From Albula goreensis (Eukaryota; Chordata; Actinopteri; Albuliformes; Albulidae), in contig CM040755.1 of NCBI GenBank assembly GCA_022829145.1, positions 8,503,063 through 8,567,062 on the forward strand: DNA of 64,000 nucleotides, in the 5' to 3' direction. Under the pieces are notes generated by a model. It saw only the letters and a list, made by a program, of their open reading frames with translations, did no database searches and was not told the DNA's origin. Within the stretch, counting starts at the first letter, position 1. Each line of letters opens with the position of its first letter. Positions 13,101-24,785 of the stretch are shown here, piece by piece. Position numbers and translations under genes: made by a program.

Positions 13101-16100
13101 ATAATTTCACATTTCATATCCCATAATAAACCTGCAGCGTTCAATGCCTTTAGTAGAGTATTTGACCCCAATTGCTGGAGAATGCTGAAATAACTATTAA
13201 AGGGAGGGAATAGCGGTTGTATCGCTGCATTCCGGGGGGACCTGCCATGGTAGAAAACTACTGCATCAGCAGGCCGTTTGAATTTTGTTAATGCAGTTTA
13301 AGAGAGGCGTTTGGCCACTGGTATGTGGCTGGCTTGCGCTGTCCCTGTTTCTTCCTGGTGCCATTGAGGGCATAAACCGACAGAACTGCAATGCATTCTG
13401 GGATGCAGCAGGGGGGCTGATCTCCTCTGTTGCGTAACAGAGAAGCTAATACCCCCAGAAACCTCTCTGTTCTGTGCAACACAGTCGCTGATTGATTATT
13501 CTAATTATTCTTTAAGTTCTTCTTTAGTAAACTTCATTACTCTTCCCCTATTTCTCAAACCGTTCTGCTGTTGAACTAAATGGAAACAAAGTCTCGCTTT
13601 CACTGGCATCCTTTGATTATTGTAATGCCGTTAAGATCTTTATTCACAGTGTTTTGTTTTGCACAGTAGGTGCAATATACTATTAGCTTTAGCACTGATA
13701 TTCAAAAATTTTCAGTGTATATTTTTGAACTCAACAGTCATTTCTTTTCTAGGTCAAACATGTACTCTTTCAGTATGTAAAATATTGTTTTTCATTTCCT
13801 TATAACTTTGAAAGAGATCTTAAACCAATGGGGTTTGAATTCTAAATCCTTAGTATTTTTCCCCTCTCTTATAAACGGAGACCTTCTCAAGCTGGACTCA
13901 TAAAACAGGCCATCCACTCCTTCAATGGACACGACCCAACGATGTCCCCGTTATTACCATCGAAATGCCACAAAATTGAAAACCTTGTCAGATGGGATTA
14001 AGGGCCCCGCTGAAGATGCGAGTCACGCGGTTTGCTCGGTTAGATTGACATGACTGGATACAGGCTACCCTGTGTGCACCACTGCTTGAGCGACACGGAT
14101 CATCTGCTTCTGACAGTCTCACACGAGCGCCTGTGTCAGGACCCTCGTGCTGCTCAGTGCCGGGGCACCATCATTCTACATCCATGTCAGGGCGTGTTGG
14201 GTGAAAAGCGGGGAGGCAATGGGAGGAGGGTGACCTTACAACCTTACAGAGCAAGGTTAAAAAACGGCCAGTCATAAAACATCTCACATGGTTGCCTGGT
14301 TTCCAAAGCTCTGAGACTTCTATCACTTTCACATGTATTTGTTTGTTCTCCTTATGTAGATTTGTACTCATGCCGTGCATGTTGGAGTGGAAGTTTTTGG
14401 CAGAATTCTGTGTAAAGATAAACTGACAATGCCCAGCACACAGTAAGTGGGACCCATAGCCCCCCCCCATCCCCCACCCCAACCTCCCCCGGCTCTATCT
14501 CCCCGCCTAATCAAGATTGTCAGACAAGAAGATTAATTACAGGTGCAGAGACAAATGGACGGGGAGATTGGCTGAGATGGTTCATTTCAAACTTCAGATG
14601 AATTGAACACCTGCTTGATTGATAGCAGGGCTCAAGTCCTGCAGGTGAAGGTAAATCCAAACCTCGGAGGAAGACAGTGCATTTATTTATATATATATTT
14701 ATTTATTTATTGAAGTTAATCTGTAGTCCAGATACGTCTAAGGAAGTGGGTATTGTTAGGTTCTTCTGACAAAGCGGAAAAACACAAGTTTGTGAATGTT
14801 TTTTTTTTGCTATGTCGCTTATAAACAAAATTATTTTTCTCCTTATTTATCTAACTGTGTTGTAAATATATGAGTAGAAAACTGTGATAATAGTGCACAG
14901 GAATTTTTATAGTGATAATATATCCACTATGTATTCATGACATTGGATTTTGGAACTCTTGGAATGCTTGAGTATTGGATTTGAATGAACTGGTATTAGG
15001 TTCTCATTGATCTTTGCCTTTGGTTGTTTATTTTTCCTGATTTTATTGGGAAGATCTTCTTTTTTTTTCCTCTTCTGTAAACATCATTAGTAGCTTACTA
15101 TATTTGGCCCAGAGGGTGATAAGACATATGAAGCACAAACTAAACGCTGAAACCCTTACCCACAGCCAAGCGTACATGGGAGATTTATTTGAAAAATGTA
15201 GGTGTTAATAGAATTCCGCTGAGGGTTTTGCAGTATATTTCAAGGAACTATTGACGTCCAATGAGTGAAAATTCTGCCACTTCCCTGGCTGATCCTAGGC
15301 CTTTAGTTTGCCACTGACAATCCATTCATCATATCAGCCTGCCTAACCTTGCATTAAATCAACAGCGCAACCCTTCATTTTTATTCCACAGATATAAAAC
15401 AAATTCTCTCTAGCACACACCTTATCCCCTGCAAAAGCTGCCTAGGTTTACGGTTTCCTATAAAGCCTTTTTTTATTTGTTTTGGAAATTTGTTGTGCTG
15501 GAAGGGAAAGGTATCAGGCTGATATTTAGCGAACCTCATATCTAAGGTATAGGCAGCTCGGAAATTTGTTTTGCTTGCTGTCCTTCTAAAGTCAACGTGG
15601 CTTCACAATGCTTGTCAGAGAGCTGCCTCCACTGGCTCCTTACAAAAAAACCTTGGCTCAGTCTTGGCAGAACACCAGAGTTACAATGGTATGTTTTGTT
15701 GCCAGTGTCTGTGCAACCTATTGTATTATATCCAGCCTCTACATAAAGAAAAGCAGTCAAAAAGCATTGATCCCTGTCTTCAATCATTGGCCATTGGCTT
15801 TATTTAACTGATACAAACACAATTTGCTGTCCCTCATTTTGTGTCTGTGGGGGAAATTTCATGCTTTTAATTGTTAGTCACTGGACAAATGATTAAATAC
15901 CAGCCTTGAGTCTTTTACACATAGTGTTTATAATTATATCCCCACTGCTTTAAACATGAACACATGTATTATTTTCTTTGTATGTAAAGGGATCATGACT
16001 TATACCAGCAGTTTTAGATGAGGGATAGTGAGGACAAGCTGTTTCTTTAGCTGAATTGTTTTAGAGTTACTCCACTAGGGAGGGAATGAGGCTGTTGGGT

Positions 16101-19100
16101 GGGTTTTAGACAGCCTTGTTGACAACCTGTGTCTGTTGGACATGCGAAATATCTGACAGCATAAGCTCCTGACCCCCATGAGCCAACCCGGCCCTCCATT
16201 TCAGGGAAGAGAGCAGGACCACGCTGCGCTTTCAGATCAGTCATCAATCAGAGCACCGGTTTCACGTTCAACATTACAGCCTGTAAAAGCAGCAATAATG
16301 AGCCCCGGCGCTGGTGATTGTAAAGGCAGTCTGCAATGCACAGCGGTGTAACCGTGGCCTGATAAGCAGGGAGTGGGTTCAGGTTGGGCTGAGTGCTGGC
16401 AAGGAGAGCCTCCTAACCCTCCAGTGAGACCGGCGATCGTGAAGGCGCCACGCTTGAATAAACCCCATCAAAAGCGCATTATCCGCCCACCTCCATGGCC
16501 AGCTGCATAATTGTATCAAGCTTCGCCACACGCTGCTCCGACACGATACCAGTAAAGGAAAAATGATAAATTGCTCCCTGTTGATGTAAGCGATGATGAT
16601 AATTATTAATTTTCCTCTTCCCTGGGAACCCTGGTACTACGCTGACTCCTTTTTTTTTTTTTTGTTCCCTTGTCTCCTTTGTGGGCTGCCGGAATTTTGC
16701 TTTCATTATTTATCCTTGACAGATTCTAGGTTGAAGGCTAAATGCTGATCAAAATAAAGAGTGTGCATTTCATTTGTCCTATTTTCTCTGTTCCTCTCTC
16801 TTTCCCTCTCACTTTCCCTCTCTCTCTCCCCCATCTCTGCCTGCTCCCCATTGAGAGGTAGGGGTGTATGTGACTTCTCTTAATTTCTGGCTTGCAGCTA
16901 CAGCACTTGGCCCCATTTCCTGTTTTAGTCCATTTGTAGCTTTTGTCTTTGCCGTTTGTCTCAGAGGAAGGTGAGCATAATCACCTCTTAAGAGCCAAAG
17001 CTCTGGTAATCCCTACTGAGATAAGACCACACACAAGCTATTCCTTCACTTATTTTTCAGGGCATCTTAAATTGGTTCTGTTGTTTTATCCTGTAAAAAA
17101 GTACATACCAGGGGCCTCATCCCAGCATTCTTTCTCTTCCAGATATAAAGGCAGTCCCTCAAACACAATGGCATGTCATGGTTTCCAGTGCATTTTATTC
17201 CTGACTGAATAATGTTTATGAATATTGCCGTTATGATCCCCAGGTTTAGGTGACTGATCGCATTGTTGGGGTTCTTATTAGCTCAGAGTAAGCCTATTTT
17301 TAGCCGTGGTGGATTAATCGCACTGCTGCGGGTGCTTCAGAAACTCTAAAGCTGTCTGCGGTCCGTCCTCTGTAGGTGGGAGTTAGGGATGTTTATTGCC
17401 GCAGTCAGTTAGTCATCGCATTCAATTTCCCCTGGCTGTGTTTCACAGGGTGGGGTTTAAATCTGGCATTTCAGCGGGTTGCCCAGACCCATCAAAAAAG
17501 CCTGTCATCAGAGAGCAGTCATGAGAGGGTCGCTGGGACCCTGGCGAGTCTCAGCACTCAGCTCTCTGGTCCACGCTGCTGCTACTGTTTTAATAGAGGT
17601 GCAATCATTCAACGTAATGTTTCCCCCAGTGTTGCAACCTCTACAGCACTGAATGTTTTTTTCCTCACTACAATATTGTTGTGCAGTTTTCACTGCTGCT
17701 ATATTTTGCAACTGCCTCTGGTGGTAGTTTGGGTTGGTGGCTGTTTGAAAATGGCTGAGGTGTTTGTCCTGGTCGCCTCTGTGGAGGCTGTGTTTTAGTT
17801 GCCTTTCGCTGGTTAATTAGCAGAGCTATGTTACTGTATGTCAGAGAGCACAGGCTTTGTATTTAAAATGTATCTTTGAAGAGAGGGTGTAGATTTTAAT
17901 GTGTGGCAGAGAGTTTTGTGGTAAATATTTAATGTGTTTGAAATGCAGCATTAACATTACTGTGTACTTGACGTCTATTTTTTCCCCTCTCATATCCCTG
18001 GTGACAAAAGGGTAGGACAAAATGCAGGTCTGTGTATATGTGTGTGTGCAAAAGTGAGAGAGAGTGTGATTGCATGTCTTTCTGTGTGTGTTTGTGTGTG
18101 TGTACTACATAAAGGTGCAAGTGCATATGAACTGAAATTAATTGTTATTTTCATGTTTAGTGAAACAATAGAATTTTATGTTTGTTTGAAATACCTACCC
18201 GTTTCATAAACTGGATTGCTTTTATGCTTATTTTCAAAAATGTTCTGGCTGTACACAATAAATACATAATCTCAACACAGCACAAGCAATCTTTCCCATA
18301 AAAGTTATTGGTGATAAAAGAAAGGTGATAAATGAACCGGATCAGGTGAGTCTGCTCTGCTGACAAACAGCTACAGCTAATTTTGCAAGTAGGGGTCCCG
18401 CAAATGTTCTGTAACGATCACTTAGCTTCATAATTGCATGCGGTTTATATGTTTTTCAGTTTTGTTCTTCATAGTTTTTTACCCTGCTCTCGGCTAACGC
18501 TGCCCATAAATACTGATTTGCTGTGTTACTGGAGGGATGCCAGGTACATGCAGTCCTGACATGGTGATTATGGACTGCAGTCACGGAGGACTTGGTGTAA
18601 ACACACTCACAAATCTGCCACCTAAGCCCAGAGAAGTACATTACAATCACCTACTCCCTGCACACCTAAAGCACCCCACGAGCTGTCACCATATATGGAA
18701 CAGACCTGTGTCTGCATATGTCTTGGGAAATGTAGTAGTTTGGTGTGGTGTGCTTGATAAAAATGGTGACATTATATGTTTGTCCATTTTTCTAAATGAT
18801 TATCATTTTTAATACACACACACATATAATGATAGTCTGATAGCTTTGATGTTGAAAAGCACAAGGTAGCTTGGTCAGAGAACATGGAGGCAGGCAATTG
18901 TATCTGAGCAGTGATATTACAGTTGTTTCATTTGTGCAGGCACCAAACTGCAGTGCATTAAATGTGCCGGGGGGGCGGGTTTGATTCTATGGGTTAACAC
19001 CAGATAAGAATTGATTGTTTTCTCTGGTTCTCCTTATTTTAGTCTACTCCTCTCTGTGCAGGTTTGGATATCTCTCCATTGATTATTGCTCTCTTTGTCT

Positions 19101-19879
19101 GCTAGAGGCTTCCTCTGTGTTGTCAACTGTGTCAGGATTAAAACCTATTAGTTCTGCATCATTGCCACTACAAGCACGCTCCTGAGAATGATAGAGTGGC
19201 TCTCGTGTAGAGGGGGAAAATGCACTGAAATCGCCTGCTTTTCCCGTCTCCTGAGTCTCAGAGCCAGACCTTCAGCATGCAGTCTGTTCAGCTTTCAATC
19301 CGCCGTTTCTCTCAAGATCATCTAGTTTGCTTTTGTCTATGTACATACAGTATGTGTGTGGGTTTTTTTTTTGTTTGCAAGCAGCATTCACTGCTTGTTT
19401 TCATAAATTGATTGTATTTGACATAAATATGAAACTCACTCCAGAATGTCCTGTTTAGTATGTGCTCAAAGGTGTCCCTGTGCAAAAAAAATTGAGCTTG
19501 TCCGTTAATGAAAAGCTGAATCAGGACGTTTCCTGCGGAGAGTCATTTTTTTACCTGGTCAGCAAATTGCAGCAGTACTCTGTTTGGGAGGTGGGGCATG
19601 AAATGATAATTATTTTTTTTGAATGGGTAACAGACCTAAGGGTGAAATACCATGTGCAAGTCCAGATGTATGTAAGCACTTTCTGTTTTGTGGGTAGTAG
19701 AGGAGTGAGATGAGAGGTATCGAGCCGAACTCAGGGTAAATGAACACCTGAACTGTGCTTTCTTATCCTCCTCTTAATTGGTAATGCATTTAAACCCTGC
19801 TTTTTTTAAGTTTAACAAAACAGTTCCTAAGGTATATTGTAACGTCATGTTTTAACAGCACTCCCTCATTGTATTCCAG
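10141..19879. other. Gene-free upstream region
   Basis: AT-rich DNA with short low-complexity runs (14,461-14,492 C-rich; 14,690-14,712 atttatt; 16,796-16,833 CT-rich; 18,029-18,105 TG/GA). I searched by eye for earlier prmt3 exons and found none. Confidence 0.55.
18029..18105. repeat. (TG)n/(GA)n interrupted microsatellite
   Basis: Short TG and GA runs alternating with unique bases. Confidence 0.8.
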
Positions 19880-19932
19880 GCTATTGTCGGATAACCCCTG
19901 GCATTTTCTTTGACAAGAACTGCGACGAGAAG
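19880..19932 (+). CDS. Exon-like block, possible penultimate prmt3 exon
   Basis: A 53-bp block sits between a good acceptor (gtattccag) and a strong donor (gagaag|gtaagt). In the frame entered at phase 1 it reads (G)YCRITPGIFFDKNCDEK. From memory, human PRMT3 has AGYFDIYFEKNCHNR in a short exon near its C-terminus. The GY start, the I-F-F-D-K-N-C stretch and the splice phase agree, but CRITPG replaces FD, four residues longer. PRMT3 lies upstream of SLC6A5 on the same strand in human, so the place fits. Against it, I could not find the expected final exon (with an HWKQTVF motif) between here and 33 kb, nor preceding exons. It could be a relic or chance. Confidence 0.35.
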
Positions 19933-22900
19933 GTAAGTGGCGGCGTGTTATTTAACACAGAGCCAATTACACTTCTACGCTTTCTTGTTTTTTTTAGCCT
20001 GAAGCGATTTGAAGGCAATTGGCACACACCTCACCTGCCTGCTGAAGTAAGCATCCCCTGCCGCTGATGCCAGGCAGGGCTACGTGCATTGGGAAAGAGC
20101 CCACACTGTCGTTTCTGGTTTTTTTTTTGTGGTTTTTTTTGTCTTTGGGATTAAACCGAATTATTCAGATGGAGTTCCCTGAGCTTCTGTGGATGCCAGT
20201 GTGCTCACAGTGGGTTAGTGTGGGGAAGTGTGACAGTGGGGCCCTCTGAGGATATCTGTGGCTGTCACTCTTGTGCTTCATTTTTGTCCGATTCAAAACA
20301 TTAGTCTTGAGATTTGGGCATTTGTCATGTAGAGCTGTGCTGTATCTGTCAAAAAGCAGACTGCCAAACGTACAGACAGATGTGTTAACATGAAAAGATA
20401 AACTGTGATGAAAAATCTATACACTCTGTCACTGAAGCAGTATGTAAACCTTTGTCTCTGTAAAATTTTCTTAAGGAAATGAATGGCTGTTGTTGGTGAT
20501 TTCTCAGTAGAATAACTTGGGTCTGTGAGTGGTGTATGGGGTAAAGGCACATGTTCATAGTGCAGCTGTGTGTCTCCTGGCTGGAACTCAAACTCTGTCT
20601 ATTGCCAGCTGTGGCTGAAGGTCCACTTTGACGAGGCATTGCTTGGCTTAGCCTCGCCAGGGTGAAGCACCGGGTGAACTGCTTAAACTCATTTGTCTTG
20701 GGGCCTCCGTTTGCTTGGGAATCAGACATGAGCCCTGAATAGAGGGCTTAAGTCCCAGCAGCGCTGTTACCAGCTATCGCTAGAGGCCTGCAACAGCTGA
20801 CCCAGCCTCCCAGGGAAAAGATAGGGGTTAAGCCGTTTAAGCTTGATAGTCTCATCGCTCCCTAGAGGACATTCCTGGTCAATTGGACTCCTGTGGATTC
20901 AAAAATGAATGTAATCTGGCTTCTGTCATCCTTCGACAACACAAGTATGTGATTGTTGGTGAATCTGCAGTATGTAGGATCAGGTAGTGTGAGGCTAAAT
21001 AGTCTGGCTGTGTTTTCAATGGGTAAAATGAGAAATCCAGAAAAATAATTTTCCATAACTCATCAGTCATATCACTCTCTGGTGACCTCCCCTGGTTGGC
21101 TGGGTACTTGCAGGTTTGCAAACTTATGTTGATACTGTGTTACTCAAATGGTACAATAGCTAAATGTAATTGGTGTAATTGCATTATTCAAATACTATTT
21201 GTGACAAAATGTAATTGGTGTCGCATTTGCAGTGTGAGGAAAGGTTTTTTGTTCAACATTGTGGAAAAATGCTAGCTGCCTGGAGAGACTGAGGAGCAGT
21301 ATGTCTCTGCGTCCTGCGTCTGTAGAGGAAGTTGACCGTGGAGCGAATTGCATATTTTAGTTCAGGTTCAATTCAGGTAGGAAAAAAGGAGAAAAATGTT
21401 ATAAATATACTCAAGGTCATGGCTTGCTTTCAGACTGTTATTACAGCGGGCTTGACATTTTGGAAGTCTCTTTGAATCCTGCATATGTGTCATTTTATCG
21501 CAGTGAAAATCTTATTAGCTGAAATGTGCCTGACGATGGAGCAAAGGAGGGAAGGTGGTGCTTTGATCTTAGTTTCACCTCCTTTGACCAGTAACTGTGA
21601 TAAGGGAGCAGACATCTCACTGGGCAGATTCATTTGAATTGCCGATAAGACTGTTATCCTTTGACATTCATGCAACACTATCTTGGCATTTGTAGAGCTC
21701 TTCTATGGTTGCCTCCAAATGATTCCAATGTAGACTTATAAGTTACTGTGTTTTTTCTTCCAGAATAAATATAAGTAGTCAAGACAAGACGTTAAGTTGC
21801 ACTTTTATTTTCCTTTTTACCTAGCCCAGGAAATTGCACAACCAACAGCTGGGTGTTTCATAACGTCAGAGAGCATATAATGATTTGAAAAAGGACACAA
21901 ATACAAAATTTGCTTTTCTGGTGTTTTTAGACCAACACATTGACATTAAAAAGATGCTGTAGGTCAGCCATCATCCACCAAGTCTCTTTTTCATAATTCC
22001 GACACATCGGGTCTGCGGTATAAAAAATGGTGTGGAGAAAAAGCAAAACCTCCGGTGAGAATTCATGGAAGGGAGTTTGTCGCGTTCCCTCGTGTGGTAT
22101 GGCTCACGCCTCACCCCTGCATATGTGTTGGAGCTGAGTAGGTGATTTTGATGAATGCAGTAGGGTTTTTCCCCCGTCGCCCTTCCTAATGGCGGCCAGT
22201 CTAGCATGTCCCCAGAATGGATTAGGTTCTACCCCGCTGCTCTCCCGAGTTCTGCTCTTCAGGACTGACTGATTTTCCAGTATTTGTTATTTCTGTGGCT
22301 GAAGTAACTGTGCCGGGCGGCCTCGAACCTCGGGCTTATTCCCCGGGTGACGGGCGTTATTTTTTTCTGTTATATATCAGCAGAGAGCTGCTGGCACTGT
22401 GTTGAGCACTCCACACTGCTCCAGTTATGGCCTACTACTTCCCTGGCTTGTGCAGGGAGGGGGTATAAGGGAAAGAGCTATTGATTGGACTTTTTACTAT
22501 CAGTGTTTTCCTCCCCTGACATTACGAACTCATATGTTCTTCTTTGAGGAGCTCAAAGCTGAATTACAGCCTTTGAATGTCTCAAACCCTACTTTCCTTA
22601 GCTGTTATCCAGTTGATAACACGTGTGGGTTACCTCTGTTATCTGCAGTGCTCAGTGTTACTATCTGTTATTAGCTGTGGGCATGAGCACTGCAGATACA
22701 CCGGTCCAGGCCTAGCCTTGTAATAAGGAGCCACTGTATGTGAACACAAGACCCATAACCTTGGATCATGTAAACCTTGCTGAAACCCCTTTGTGTTACG
22801 GTATCCAGTGGATGTATTTTTTTTTTTCTCACCCTTTTTAATCAGCCAATCAGGCCATTCCACATTCTCCTTATCTCACATGCAGGATATGGAACGGCTC

Positions 22901-23207
22901 TCTTGGGTTTCTCCCTAACCCAAATGTCATGTGAGATGCAGTATTTGCATGTTCCGAGGCCATGGAGCAGTAGGGCAGTGGAAGGTGCTTATCAGTGCAT
23001 CCGGGGACTGCGTAGACACAACTTAATCTGAAATGAAGGTCAATGAATGTCCTCTGGTCCCTCATATCTAAGGAGTCCTATCCGTACGCAGGTGCAAGGC
23101 TCTATACCAGCTAATATGCACTGCAACATTCTCCCAACATTGCCACAATGACTTTGTATCAGTAAATACAAACGCATGTTTTGTGGTTGTAGCTGAAACA
23201 GTATACT

Positions 23208-23259
23208 GATACTTGTGTCACAATTAACTGTTACAATTAAATGATGTCACACAAGTATC
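23208..23259. repeat. 15-bp inverted repeat with 22-base loop
   Basis: Arms GATACTTGTGTCACA (23,208-23,222) and TGTCACACAAGTATC (23,245-23,259) pair at 14 of 15 positions. Function unknown. Confidence 0.8.
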
Positions 23260-23430
23260 GTGGGTTATACAGACTGTATTGGGAACAGGGATTTCTTTGG
23301 ACTCTGTTGGTGGCCTCAGTTGGTCTGTCCCAATGTTAGTGAACATGGACAGACCACAGGGCCCTGTATTCCTCATTAGGCATGTTGTCCAAAAGGCATG
23401 CGCACAGACTTAAAACACCACTCATCTGTA

Positions 23431-23431
23431 G

Positions 23432-23466
<35 letters not shown>
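23431..23466. repeat. (CA)n microsatellite
   Basis: A run of about 17 CA units. Confidence 0.9.
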
Positions 23467-23470
<4 letters not shown>

Positions 23471-24518
23471 GCCATTCACACATACACGTAACAGCACACG
23501 TCTTAGATATCCACATCCCATCATACAGAAAGTTTATGAGGAGAACATTATGAGTATTCTGGGTATTTCTTCATGTCAGGCAGGAGATAGAGGAGGTGAT
23601 TATCCCATTTAATCAGCTCATTCGCTCCACCTCTACACGGCGCCGATCCCACGCCCTCTCGGGGCGTTAAAAAGAGATTACATTTTAACACCCTCCACTG
23701 GCTGCCTTCCACTCTGCTCCTGCAGCTGGCTGTACGGCACATAGCAGTGCGTAGAAACGCCCGCCCCAGAAAAAAAAAAAAAAAAAACACAATTCCTCGT
23801 CCCGCCAAAGAGGCTGCCTGTTTTTACGTCAGCGGAAAGAACAGCTCAAAGACTCTCCAAGGGCGACCAACTTTGCATCTCGTCTTCTGCCCATTTAGAG
23901 AAGGGAGGGTAATATTCTGTAAGGCAAGTCAAAGCCTCTCTGAATTACACTGCTGAGGAGAAAGTAAATCTTTTTTATATAAAATAATTATTTAAATAAA
24001 GGAAAAGTCATTGTTTTGATGTTTGTCAGTTCTGGCTCCCAGGTAATTTGTCTTAAGCAAGCCAACAAATGTTTATTTAATAAGCTTGTGTATTTTCTGT
24101 AATTAATTTTGGAGGTGGAGATGATTGGACTTTGTGTACGAAAGGAAACGGGTGCAATAGTGTGAAGCGAATGACTCAAGTTGTGCCTGGAGTTGGCAGG
24201 TTAATAAATTGAACGGAGGATCATTCGTCATGCTTTCCTTTGTTTTTGTTAGCTATAAATAGCAGTGCTGTGGCAGTAGATGGAAAAAGGTCTCAAAAAA
24301 CTTAATTCTGTTTATTCTCCTTTCTTTATTCTCATGCTAAACCTTGGATGTGGTTTTTTTGTGTCTTTGTGAAAGATTATCATTTATATTATAATGTTCC
24401 TGATGCATGGAGTGGTTTGAATGTGTGTGAAGCTCATCCTTTGCAGGGTGACCAGCATTGTCTTATTTTCGACAACATTTGTGAGCCATAACCTTTCCCA
24501 CACACCACCAGAGGTTCA

Positions 24519-24785
24519 ATGCGGCACGACCGCGGGAAATGTCAGCTCGTGCTAACAGTGTCTGCCCGCGTTACAGCCACGTGCGCCTGGGGGGCCGGCG
24601 TGCGGAACGCGCGCTCTGCCGCCATGCCGCAGAAAAGCGCTGGATCAGCATGCTGCTGCGCTCACCACTGCAGAGGCAGGTGCGCGGACGGAGAGACGGA
24701 AAGCGCAGAGCCCTTCAGCCAGCCCGTCTGCGGTCCTCCTGCGTCTGTGCTGGTCTATTTACAGAGCCTGCTCCACCCAGTTAAA
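24519..24785. promoter_or_regulatory. CpG-rich patch
   Basis: About 265 bp rich in CG dinucleotides (gaccgcggg, cccgcg, ggccggcg, gaacgcgcgc and more) within AT-rich flanks. Two overlapping ORFs run through it with arginine/cysteine-rich translations typical of GC-rich noncoding DNA and no family resemblance. It could be a CpG-island promoter or enhancer. Confidence 0.4.

Larger units (their letters stand above)
19933..24518. other. Gene-free region
   Basis: Contains the 23.2-kb inverted repeat, the 23.4-kb CA run and a poly-A tract (23,769-23,787). No exon recognised. Confidence 0.55.

Noticed and set aside
23218..23411. Possible terminal prmt3 exon (a frame reading SWVIQTVLGTG)
   Set aside because: A loose W..QTV resemblance only; no acceptor at the right phase and the remaining residues do not align with the conserved PRMT3 end.
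24539..24784. 81-codon arginine-rich ORF in the CpG patch
   Set aside because: Composition follows the GC-rich DNA; no splice context, no family resemblance, and a second frame is open too.
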